This document shows, in pieces, positions 52,288-60,454 of a stretch of 64,000 nt of DNA (position 1 is the first letter of the stretch; the number at the start of each line of letters is the position of its first letter). This stretch comes from Streptomyces sp. NBC_00358 (GTDB taxonomy: Bacteria > Actinomycetota > Actinomycetes > Streptomycetales > Streptomycetaceae), in NCBI RefSeq assembly GCF_036099295.1, contig NZ_CP107976.1, positions 1,612,001 through 1,676,000 of the forward strand, written 5' to 3'. The notes under the pieces were generated by a model. It ran no database searches and was not told the origin of the DNA. It worked only from the letters and a program-made list of their open reading frames with translations. The position numbers and the translations under genes were made by a program.

Positions 52288-54105
52288 TCAGTGCTGGTCG
52301 GCCGGCGTGGGGCTGTCGTCGATGAAGCCGCCCGACTGGTGGCGCCACAGCTTGGCGTACGCGCCGTCCGACGCGAGCAACTCCTGGTGCGTGCCCTGTT
52401 CGACGATCTTTCCGCGGTCGAGGACGACGAGCCGGTCCATGGTGGCGACCGTGCTCAGCCGGTGCGCCACCACCAGCGCCGTGCGCCTCTCCATGAGCCG
52501 CCACAGCGCCTCCTGGACGAGGATCTCGCTCTCGGAGTCCAGGGCGCTGGTCGCCTCGTCGAGCAGCAGGATCGGCGCGTCGCGCAGGATCGCGCGGGCC
52601 AGGGCGACCCGCTGGCGCTGGCCGCCGGACAGCTTGATGCCGCGCTCTCCGACCATGGTGTCGAAACCCTCCGGCAGCGCGTCGGCGAACTCCGTGACGT
52701 GCGCCGCCTCGGCCGCGCGGCGGATCTCCGCCTCGGTGGCGTCCGGACGGGCGAAGACGATGTTGTCCCGCAGCGTGCGGTGGAACATCGCCGGGTCCTG
52801 CGGCACATAGGCGATCTGGCCGCGCAGGTCGGCCTGGCGCAGCTTGCTGATGTCCTGGCCGCCGATCAGGATGCGGCCGTCGTCGATGTCCGTCATCCGC
52901 AGCAGCAGCCGGGTGAGCGTGGTCTTGCCCCCTCCGGACCGGCCGACCAGACCGATCTTCGCCCCGCTGGGCACGGCCAGTTCGAGCCCGGTGAAGAGCG
53001 GCTTCGCCCCGCCGTGGGTGAAGGTCACCCCTTCGAAGCGGACATCGGCGGCCCGGGACAGCAAGGGCTCCGGGGCGACCGGGTCGAGCACGGTCGGCGG
53101 TGTCATCAGCAGCTCGGTGAACTGGGCGGCCTCCGTCATCGAACTCTCCAGACGACGGTAGATCTGGTTGAACTCGAACATGATCCGGGTCGCGTTGGCG
53201 TAGTAGGTGAAGGCGACGACGACCGCCTCAACGCCGTGCCCTCCCCCGCCGAGCGTGATCGCGAGGAGCAGGCCGAGCGCGTTGGTCAGGACGGACATCG
53301 GAGCGACGAACGTGTCGATGCGCAGGTTGCCGTAGTCCCAGGACCGCAGGGTGAGCCGCCGCGACACCGCGACGCGGGACCGGTGCTCGGCCGCCTCGCG
53401 CTCCTCGGCGGCGAAGGCCCGGACGGTGTCCATGTTCATCAGGCTGTCGGCGACATGGCCCGAGACCCGGGCGATCGCCTCCTCACGCTGGTCGACGAGT
53501 GCCTGGCGGCGCCGGATGAGCGGCACCACGCACAACCCCGTCACGGCGATCATCACCAGGAGTCCGACGACGAGCAGCGGCTCGTAGCGCCACAGCACCA
53601 CCGACCCGAACACGAGCGGTACGAGGCTGCCCACGACCTGGAAGGTCATCGTGTCGACGAACTCCTCGAAGCGGGAGGCGAAACTCAGCACCCGCTTGGT
53701 CAGCGAACCGGCGAAGTTGTCGTGGAAGAACGAGGCGTCCTTGGCGAACAGTTCGTCCATGCCGATCACGTACAACTGCTCGATGCCGAGGGCGTCCAGC
53801 CGGTTCAGACAGTGCAGGCCGAGGCGCCAGAGCGCCTCGGCGAGCAGCAGGACACCGCCGAAGGCGAGAACGTAGGGCAGCGCGGCGCCGAGGGAGACAC
53901 CGCTGCCGTCGTCCGCGATGCGGCCGACGAGCTTGGCGACGATCAGCGGCGCGATGTAGCTGATGCCGATGTTGCCCAGCGCCGGCATCAGCATGGCGGG
54001 CGCCGTCAGCCACCGGAGCCGACGCAACTCCCGTCCGTAGTAACGAAGGGCGAGGAGCACCGAACCCCTGCCCGGTAAGGCCTTGCGCGCTTCAGGAGAT
54101 GCCAT
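52288..54105 (-). CDS. ABC exporter, fused membrane and ATPase domains
   Basis: A 605-residue half-transporter: six TM segments in the first about 330 residues, then an ATPase domain with Walker A GRSGGGKT (388-395), signature LSGGQ (492-496), Walker B ILLLDE (512-517) and the H-loop VVAHRLS. This is the type that exports lipids, peptides or drugs as a homodimer. Start ATG at 54105. Codon 10 is TTA (54078-54076), the rare leucine codon read by the bldA tRNA, so expression may depend on development. Its proximity to the two TTA-containing regulators and the RiPP operon suggests it could export that product, but this is inference. Confidence 0.9.
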   Translation of the reverse strand: MASPEARKALPGRGSVLLALRYYGRELRRLRWLTAPAMLMPALGNIGISYIAPLIVAKLVGRIADDGSGVSLGAALPYVLAFGGVLLLAEALWRLGLHCLNRLDALGIEQLYVIGMDELFAKDASFFHDNFAGSLTKRVLSFASRFEEFVDTMTFQVVGSLVPLVFGSVVLWRYEPLLVVGLLVMIAVTGLCVVPLIRRRQALVDQREEAIARVSGHVADSLMNMDTVRAFAAEEREAAEHRSRVAVSRRLTLRSWDYGNLRIDTFVAPMSVLTNALGLLLAITLGGGGHGVEAVVVAFTYYANATRIMFEFNQIYRRLESSMTEAAQFTELLMTPPTVLDPVAPEPLLSRAADVRFEGVTFTHGGAKPLFTGLELAVPSGAKIGLVGRSGGGKTTLTRLLLRMTDIDDGRILIGGQDISKLRQADLRGQIAYVPQDPAMFHRTLRDNIVFARPDATEAEIRRAAEAAHVTEFADALPEGFDTMVGERGIKLSGGQRQRVALARAILRDAPILLLDEATSALDSESEILVQEALWRLMERRTALVVAHRLSTVATMDRLVVLDRGKIVEQGTHQELLASDGAYAKLWRHQSGGFIDDSPTPADQH

Positions 54106-54265
54106 CCCAACCCTGTGTCGTCGTAGGCGGCCCGCCACTCCCTCCGCGGTTCACGAAGACGCCGATGTACGGATATGGGCAGGCCAGGAGTTGCAGTCTC
54201 CCGTGACGGCGGCCACCCGGTCCAAGCGTTTTTCTCGGCCATCGGGGCTTCTCGGACACGCGTCC

Positions 54266-54301
54266 GGGCCACGGCCCCGACCCGGGTCGGGGCCGTGGCC
54301 C
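54266..54301. terminator. 36-nt perfect palindrome in the ABC/LuxR spacer
   Basis: Bases 54266-54301 are fully self-complementary (18-bp arms, CCCGGG centre). It lies between the LuxR gene's stop (54506) and the ABC start (54105). It may terminate the LuxR transcript before the ABC gene. The rest of the 400-base gap holds no gene I can support. Confidence 0.6.
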
Positions 54302-54505
54302 GAGCCGGGTCGGACGGTGGCCGGGTACGACGCCCCACGTGATCGCCTACCGCGTCATGCCGGATGATCCCGCTCTCCCCCGAAAAGCCGCGCACGCCTT
54401 TGACGAAGCCCCTCACGCCGGGGCGGAATGAGTTCGCCGGCCGGGTGGTCGTTCGAGGCCGGTGGTGACCCGGCTGCCGCCCTCCGGACCTGCCGGCGGG
54501 GCGGG

Positions 54506-55549
54506 TCAGAGTTGCGGAGACGGGCCGATCAGGTCGAGGCGGAACGCGTTGGCCCCGGCCTGAAACCGGCTTTCGGCGTTGAGCGCGAGGAGGATCGCGG
54601 CGATGTGCCGTCGACAGGTGCGCAGGGAGACGCCGGTACGGCGGGCGATCGACTCGTCCTTGGCGCCGGCCGCCAGCAGTTGCAGGATCCGCAGCTTCAG
54701 CGGGTCGTCGGCCAGGTTGTCCGGGTCCGTCGAGGAGTCGTCGACGGGTTCCCCGGCCCCGACGGCCCGCACGGGCGGCATGGACCGCGTGGACCGCTCG
54801 GCGGGCACCGCGGTGGACCAGGCGGCCTCGAAGAGGAGCCGGGCGAGCCGGACGGCGGCCGGTTCGCGGAGGACCGCGACTGCCGGTTCGCCTCCCGGTA
54901 AAGCCTGTGGCACCAAGGCGATCCGATCGTCGACCAGCAGGATCTCCTGCGGGAGACCGGGGCTGCTCCGCACCTCGGTCTCCCCGGTTCTCGGGTGGGC
55001 CTCCAGCAGCCGCCCGGCGCGGGCCGCGTCGGACACCGAGTCCAGCAGGGCCCGCACCCGCACCTCGCCGGACAACCCGTCCAGCCCCCGGCCGAACAGC
55101 GGCGCGAGCGCGGACGGCCGTCGGCCGCCGGACCGCAGCCAGTCCACCCCGGACCGGCAGTCGGTGGCCAGTGAGCGGAGCAGCGCCGAGAGCGCTTCGG
55201 TGCCCACGGCGCGCTCGGTGACCGGTCCGTCGAAGGCGGCGGAGACCTGCTTCTGCATCATGAGCAGGGAATCCAGCCGGCCCCCCGCCAGGTCGAGCAC
55301 CGACCGCCAGTAGCTGCTCTCGCTGGCGAGCACGGCGTGGAGTCCCGAGGCTGCCGCTTCGGCCGCGGCCGGCCACCGGGCGGCCGACCGAACGGCCGAC
55401 GGGGTGACGGCGGGCGCGGATCCCAGCGGGGCGCATCCGGGAGATGCGTGGCCAAGAGGTGTGGGTCCGTGGGGCGTGGGGCATCGGCAGGTGCTGGGAG
55501 CGAACGCAGTTGCTGCCATGTCCGCCGCTGCCGCGCGGATACGCGTCAA
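54506..55549 (-). CDS. LuxR-type HTH regulator (TTA-containing)
   Basis: A 347-residue regulator. The C-terminal 60 residues are a LuxR/GerE HTH (LRILQLLAAGAKDESIARRT, GVSLRTCRRHIAAIL); the N-terminal part (about 60-270, SESSYWRSVLDLAGGRLDSL and LLVDDRIALVPQALPGGEP) resembles the TrmB/PLD-like sensor regions of other actinobacterial LuxR proteins. TTG at 55549 is chosen because AGGAG lies 5 bases upstream; ATG at 55519 lacks one. Codon 217 is TTA (54901-54899). It diverges from the large LuxR gene at 55784 over a spacer with two linked palindromes. Confidence 0.82.
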   Translation of the reverse strand: MTRIRAAAADMAATAFAPSTCRCPTPHGPTPLGHASPGCAPLGSAPAVTPSAVRSAARWPAAAEAAASGLHAVLASESSYWRSVLDLAGGRLDSLLMMQKQVSAAFDGPVTERAVGTEALSALLRSLATDCRSGVDWLRSGGRRPSALAPLFGRGLDGLSGEVRVRALLDSVSDAARAGRLLEAHPRTGETEVRSSPGLPQEILLVDDRIALVPQALPGGEPAVAVLREPAAVRLARLLFEAAWSTAVPAERSTRSMPPVRAVGAGEPVDDSSTDPDNLADDPLKLRILQLLAAGAKDESIARRTGVSLRTCRRHIAAILLALNAESRFQAGANAFRLDLIGPSPQL

Positions 55550-55678
55550 GACTGCTCCTGGAGGAGGGATGAACGAGGCCCGCAGTCCCCGTTCTTGTGG
55601 TGGTGGGGGGCGACGTCGCCGAATCTATGGGCGAGGGGATTCGCCGGGCATCCGCAGAACTACCTAACTCATATACGT

Positions 55679-55703
55679 ACTGATGATCAGTCACCTAAGG
55701 TGA
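55679..55703. promoter_or_regulatory. Two overlapping 13-bp palindromes between the LuxR genes
   Basis: ACTGAT-G-ATCAGT (55679-55691) and TCACCT-A-AGGTGA (55691-55703) share one base and sit between the two divergent LuxR-type genes, 81-105 bases upstream of the large regulator. The sequence TATACG lies just upstream at 55672-55677. Binding by one or both regulators is likely. Confidence 0.6.
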
Positions 55704-55783
55704 GCCCTGGTCGGGCACGGTCCCGACCGCCGGGGGAGCTCTGCTGGACCGGCGCTGGTGCAAGGTGGGGCGGGGCGGGGCCT

Positions 55784-58753
55784 GTGGACGTACCGGACGT
55801 TCGCTCGGGGCGGCCGGCCGGGCTGGTCGGCCGGCATGTCGAAGTCGCACGACTGGAACGCGCGGTCGGGCAACTGCTGAGCGGCCTCGGGGGAATCCTG
55901 GAGATCACCGGGGAGCCGGGGATCGGCAAGACCCGGCTGCTCCGGGAACTGTCCGCCGACGCCCGTTCGCGTGGCGTCCAGGTCCTGGAGGGCCGGGCGA
56001 CCGAAGCCGAGACCGGGCTCGGGTTCGGGATCTACCAGGACGCGCTGGGCGACCGGTTCCGTGCCGAGGCAGCGGGACCGCTGCTGCCACCCGGTCTGGC
56101 CGACTCGCTCCAGCCACTGCTGGGCGACGGCCCCGCGAACGAGCTCTGGTCGGATCAGCCCGCACCCGTCGGCGCCGAGCGGGCGCGGACGCACCAGCGG
56201 GTGCGCTCGCTCCTCGGCCGGTGGGCCGAGCAGGCACCGACCCTGCTGATCCTGGACGACGCCCACTGGGCCGACCCGGGATCGATCGAGCTCACCGACC
56301 ATCTGATCCACCATCGGGTGCGCGGGCCACTGCTGCTGGTGATCACCCACCGTCCCCGGCAGACGCCGCTGCGGCTGCTCGACGTCCTCGGCCGGGCCGA
56401 CCAGAGCGGCCCGGCCGAGCGGGTCGAGGTCGGACCGCTGTCCGCCGCCGAGTCCGCCGCCCTCGCCCGCCTGACGGGCGGCACCGGGCAGGCCGACGGC
56501 CGGTCGCACTGCTGGGACGAGATGCACCGGGAGAGTGGTGGCAACCCGCTCCTCCTGCTCGCCCTCGCCGACCTGGCGGGGGACGACGGAGCGGTCGGCG
56601 TCCGATCGCCGGGCACCGGCGGCCGGACACTCGGCCAACCGGCGGCGGTGCTGCTCGGCGAGCTCGCCCTGGTGCCCGACGACGGCCGGTTACTCACCGC
56701 CGCTGCCGCCGTGCTCGGCGAACGCTTCCTGGTCGAGGCACTGGCGGAGGTCGCCGAACTCTCCACGGAGCGGGCCCACCACGCGGCCACCACGCTGACC
56801 CGGCGCGACATCCTGCGCCCGGTCCCCGGCACGCCCGAGCTGACGTTCCGCCACCCGGTCCTGCGCAGGCTGGTCCACCAGCACGCCGACCCGGTCTGGC
56901 GGGTCGGTGCACACCGCCGCGCGCTCGCCCGGCTGACCCGGGGCAGTGCCCCCGCCGTGGAGCGGGCCCGGCACGCCGAACGGTGCCTCGTCGACGCCGA
57001 CCCGCAGGCCGTCCAGATCCTGGAGGAGGCCGCCGAGGCCGCGCTGCGGACCGCCCCGGGCGACGCCGCACGCTGGCTGGGCGTCGCTCTGCGGGCCATC
57101 CCCGACGCCCCCGCCGAACGCGACCGCCGGCTCCGGCTGGAGCTCGCGCGCACCCTCGCCCTGGCCACCTCGGGGCAGTTGTCGGAGAGCCGCGACCTGC
57201 TGCACGAGGTGCTGGCCCGGGTCCCGACCGACCACCTGGACCGGCGGATCGAGACCGCGATGCTGTGCGCCCGCACGGAACGCATGCTCGGCCACTACTC
57301 CGAGGCCGAGGCCCTGCTGCGCGACGAGTTGCCCAGGATCGAGGGCTGGTCCTCGCCCCAGGCGGTCGCGCTGATGACCGAGTACGGCACGGTGGCCCTG
57401 CTCACCGGAGGCTTCGCGGACGCCGACCCGTTCGTCGAACGGGCGGTGCGGATGGCCCGCGACCTCGGCGACCCGCCGGCCGAGGCGGCGGCCCTCGCCG
57501 CACGCGGACTCGGCAGCATCTGCCTCGGCCGGGTCGACCAGGCCCGCCGGGAGCTGGCCGCGGGCGCCGCGCTGGCCGACCGGCTCTCCGACGCCGACCT
57601 CGCCCGGCAGCCGGAGGCACTCGGCCAGCTCGGCTGGGGCGAGCTGTTCGCCGAGCGGTACGCCGACGCGGCCCGCCACCACGACCGGGCTCTGCGCCTG
57701 ACCCGCCGGAACGGCCAGGACCACGTGGTGCCGCACCTGCTGCTCGGCATCGGCTTCCGGCAGCTCTGGACAGGCGAGCTGCGGCAGGCCGAGCGGACCG
57801 CCGAGGGGGCCGAGGAGGTCGCCCGGCAACTCGGCATCCGTGAGCTCAGGGGCCTGGCGATGGCCCTCCGTGCGGCAGCGACGGGCTCGAACGCCCGACC
57901 CGCCGACGGAGCGGCCCTGGCACTCACCGAGGAGGCCGTCCGGTCCGCCCCGAGCGCGGGCTTGTGGAGCCGGAGCACGGTGGCCGTCCACGCACAGGCG
58001 CTGCTGGCGGCCGGTCAGGCCGCCCGCTGCGCCCGAGTCCTGCTGGACGCCGGGGGCGGCCCCGAGCTGCCGCTCACCCAGGTGATCTTCCGTCCGCTCT
58101 GGTACGCCCTGCTGTCGGCCGCCGCGCTGGCCACCGGCGACGTCGCGGAGGCCGACACCTGGGCAGTGCTCGCGGACACCGTGGCCAACAGCCTCGGACT
58201 CCGCGGCCAGCAGGGCTTCGCCCGGCGGGCCGGAGGTCTGGTGGCCGCCGCCCGGGGCGAGCCCACCCGCGCCGTGGAGGGCCTCGCGGCGGCGGCCGAG
58301 TGGTTCCAGGAAGCCGGGTTCGCCGTCCAGCGTGCGCTGACCCTGGCCCTCGGCGCCCCGATCGCGGCCGCCGCCGGAGACCGCCACCGAGCCGACGCCT
58401 GGCTGGACGAGGCCGACCGGCTGGCCGCCGAGACCGGCGCCGGCTCGATCGCCGGGCAGGCCGCAGCCGTCCGCCGGGGCCTGGCCGCACGGTCCGGGAC
58501 GGCCGGGCAGGCCCCGCCGGACACCGCTCCCCGCCTGGCCCTGCTCACCACACGGGAACGGCAGATCACCGCGCTCGCGGTCGAGGGCACCCGGACCCGG
58601 GAGATCGCCGACCGCCTGTTCCTCAGCCCGCGCACCGTCGACGCCCACCTCGCGAAGATCTACCGCAAACTCGGCGTGACCTCCCGGACAGCGCTCGGCG
58701 CCCTGCTGGCCGCCGAGGGCGGTCGGCAGGCGCTCGGCCTTGACCGGCCCTAG
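55784..58753 (+). CDS. LAL-family LuxR regulator (large ATP-binding), TTA-containing
   Basis: About 989 residues. N-terminal AAA-type ATPase with Walker A GEPGIGKT (43-50) and Walker B TLLILDDAHWADP (about 153-165), a central helical (TPR-like) region, and a C-terminal LuxR HTH (LLTTRERQITALAVEGTRTR, EIADRLFLSPRTVDAHLAKI). GTG at 55784 is the best start for the family N-terminus; a much longer upstream frame overlaps the LuxR gene and lacks similarity. Codon 303 is TTA (56690-56692). The stop TAG is provided by the MITE that begins at 58750. LAL proteins usually activate antibiotic clusters; the RiPP operon next door is the natural target. Confidence 0.9.
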   Translation: MDVPDVRSGRPAGLVGRHVEVARLERAVGQLLSGLGGILEITGEPGIGKTRLLRELSADARSRGVQVLEGRATEAETGLGFGIYQDALGDRFRAEAAGPLLPPGLADSLQPLLGDGPANELWSDQPAPVGAERARTHQRVRSLLGRWAEQAPTLLILDDAHWADPGSIELTDHLIHHRVRGPLLLVITHRPRQTPLRLLDVLGRADQSGPAERVEVGPLSAAESAALARLTGGTGQADGRSHCWDEMHRESGGNPLLLLALADLAGDDGAVGVRSPGTGGRTLGQPAAVLLGELALVPDDGRLLTAAAAVLGERFLVEALAEVAELSTERAHHAATTLTRRDILRPVPGTPELTFRHPVLRRLVHQHADPVWRVGAHRRALARLTRGSAPAVERARHAERCLVDADPQAVQILEEAAEAALRTAPGDAARWLGVALRAIPDAPAERDRRLRLELARTLALATSGQLSESRDLLHEVLARVPTDHLDRRIETAMLCARTERMLGHYSEAEALLRDELPRIEGWSSPQAVALMTEYGTVALLTGGFADADPFVERAVRMARDLGDPPAEAAALAARGLGSICLGRVDQARRELAAGAALADRLSDADLARQPEALGQLGWGELFAERYADAARHHDRALRLTRRNGQDHVVPHLLLGIGFRQLWTGELRQAERTAEGAEEVARQLGIRELRGLAMALRAAATGSNARPADGAALALTEEAVRSAPSAGLWSRSTVAVHAQALLAAGQAARCARVLLDAGGGPELPLTQVIFRPLWYALLSAAALATGDVAEADTWAVLADTVANSLGLRGQQGFARRAGGLVAAARGEPTRAVEGLAAAAEWFQEAGFAVQRALTLALGAPIAAAAGDRHRADAWLDEADRLAAETGAGSIAGQAAAVRRGLAARSGTAGQAPPDTAPRLALLTTRERQITALAVEGTRTREIADRLFLSPRTVDAHLAKIYRKLGVTSRTALGALLAAEGGRQALGLDRP

Positions 58754-58930
58754 GGCGTGTTTCGAAAGTAGCGTCGTCCGCCCGGAGGGCGGGGCTCGCG
58801 GCGTCTGGTGCGGTGCATCGCAAGGCGGAGGGTCGTCCGCGTACTGGGCGTACTCGGGCGATCCCGACAACGCGGCGAGGTGCCGTGCCAGGCGTCGCGA
58901 GCCAGACGGGACTTTCGAAACACGCCCTAG
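58750..58930. mobile_element. MITE-like element of 181 bp
   Basis: Perfect 20-base terminal inverted repeats (CTAGGGCGTGTTTCGAAAGT at 58750-58769; its complement at 58911-58930) enclose a palindrome-rich GC core with no gene. The ends resemble IS5-type elements of Streptomyces. It separates the convergent LAL and RiPP genes: the left CTAG contains the LAL stop codon, and the right end is 9 bases from the RiPP operon stop. Confidence 0.85.
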
Positions 58931-58939
58931 CACGGCGGA

Positions 58940-60454
58940 TCACGGGCGCAGGTCGAGCATGGGCTCGGCGTACCGGGTCGCGCCGCAGGCCGTCAGGAAC
59001 ACCGGGGACTCCGCCTCGGGCAGGCGCAGCAGGTCGGCGAGCCGGTGTTCGTCGAAGGACCGCGCCGGACGGGCGAACAGGCCGTGCGCCGCCGCGCCCA
59101 GGGTCAGCCCGTGCGAGACCCAGCCGCACCAGACCTGGAGCAGACCCCAGGCGGCCGGCCCGAGATCCTCGACCAGCGTCCGCAGATCGGCCGAGAAGAT
59201 CCACAGTGCGGTGGCGTGCCGGACGCCGCAGTCGTTGGCCGGCGTGAGCGGGTAGCCGAAGAGCGCCTCCATCCGGCGCGGCAGCTCCGGGTCGGCCTCC
59301 GCCAGCCGCAGCCCGCCGTCGGTGAACCCGTACCGGCCGGTGGGCAGACCGGCCAGCCGCTGGGGTACCACGGTGAGCCTGACCCGGGCAGCCACCTCGC
59401 GCAGCGCGACGGGCGCCGGGGCCGCCGCCCAGGCCAGCAGGTCCCGCAGGCAGTCCTCGCCGCGAGTGACCGGCCGGGCGGAGAACCCGCTCAGCGGTCG
59501 TGGCACGCGGCCCGCCGACCTGTTCCACCACACCCGGGCCCAGTCCTGGTCCGCCTTCTCCGATCCGGGCCGGGGCAGCTCCGGGAGCGCGCGACCGGGG
59601 CCGGCGGGGGTCGCGGGGCCGGCCAGCCGGGGGGCCACGGCGGCGGCGGTCTCGGCGAGGCTGAGATGGCGGGTCTCCACTTCGAGCAGGGCGTCCAGCT
59701 CGGCGTCGAGTGCCCCGCCACCGACCGGCTCCAGCGGTCCGGGCGACGGCAGTTCGCCCACCTCGTGCAGCGTGACCACCACCGGTGCCGACCAGCTCCC
59801 CGGACCGGTCGCGGCCACCAGCCGGGCGGCCCGGACCACCTCGGGTCCCGACATCCGGACCGAGGCCCGCAGGCCGAACAGCTCGGCCGTCGCCAGCAGG
59901 CTGCGCAGGTTGATACCGACTTCCAGGTCCGCCAGGGCGCAGCGCAGCACACCGTAGGGCGTCGGCAGATCGGTGTGGCGGCCGGCCAGCACGATGTTCA
60001 GGTCGTTCCGGGCGGGACGCGGAGCCGGGGCGTCGGCCGGGTCGAGGTCGACCACGGCGTGCCGGTACGGGTCGAGATATCCGGCCGGGCCCTCGGCGGG
60101 CACCGTGAAGACGTGCACCGGAAATTTGCTGCGGACGGAGGCCGTCACGCGGTGGTCGTTGGCGGGATTCGACGGCTCCCGGCGCAGTGGCCCGAAGGCC
60201 GCTGCCAGCACGGCACCCACCCGTCGGCCGCCGCCGTCCTCGGCGGCACCTACCCGGCCGGCCGGGTACGGGGTGGCGGCCAGCAGGTCGTGCGCACCGA
60301 GGGGCAGCGGACGGCCCCGGTCGCCGCGGGCCGACCGCGGCGGGAGGCAGGCGGTGGTCGGCACCCGCTCGTCCACGTTGATCGGATCGTGCAGCAGACC
60401 GCGCAGCGGCCCCTGACGCAGCGCGAAGCGGAGCACGTCGGCCGTGCCGGTCAC
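58940..60454 (-). CDS. SagB/McbC-type azoline dehydrogenase, duplicated nitroreductase fold
   Basis: A 504-residue flavin-dependent nitroreductase-fold protein of the SagB/ThcOx type, which oxidises azolines to azoles in RiPP synthesis. Two nitroreductase-like halves are visible, roughly 50-245 and 300-500: GVLRCALADLEVGINLRSLL in the first, PARSFDEHRLADLLRL and the final TRYAEPMLDLRP in the second. GTG at 60454 overlaps the stop of the preceding gene as GTGA. It is the last gene of the operon. Catalytic residues cannot be assigned with confidence. Confidence 0.8.
   Translation of the reverse strand: MTGTADVLRFALRQGPLRGLLHDPINVDERVPTTACLPPRSARGDRGRPLPLGAHDLLAATPYPAGRVGAAEDGGGRRVGAVLAAAFGPLRREPSNPANDHRVTASVRSKFPVHVFTVPAEGPAGYLDPYRHAVVDLDPADAPAPRPARNDLNIVLAGRHTDLPTPYGVLRCALADLEVGINLRSLLATAELFGLRASVRMSGPEVVRAARLVAATGPGSWSAPVVVTLHEVGELPSPGPLEPVGGGALDAELDALLEVETRHLSLAETAAAVAPRLAGPATPAGPGRALPELPRPGSEKADQDWARVWWNRSAGRVPRPLSGFSARPVTRGEDCLRDLLAWAAAPAPVALREVAARVRLTVVPQRLAGLPTGRYGFTDGGLRLAEADPELPRRMEALFGYPLTPANDCGVRHATALWIFSADLRTLVEDLGPAAWGLLQVWCGWVSHGLTLGAAAHGLFARPARSFDEHRLADLLRLPEAESPVFLTACGATRYAEPMLDLRP

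Noticed and set aside
55337..55783. N-terminal extension of the LAL gene to 55337
   Set aside because: It would overlap the divergent LuxR gene, the added 149 residues have no similarity to LAL proteins, and the operator palindromes would then be coding.
58754..58939. RiPP precursor peptide gene in the convergent spacer
   Set aside because: The spacer is almost entirely the 181-bp MITE, which has no plausible leader/core frame.
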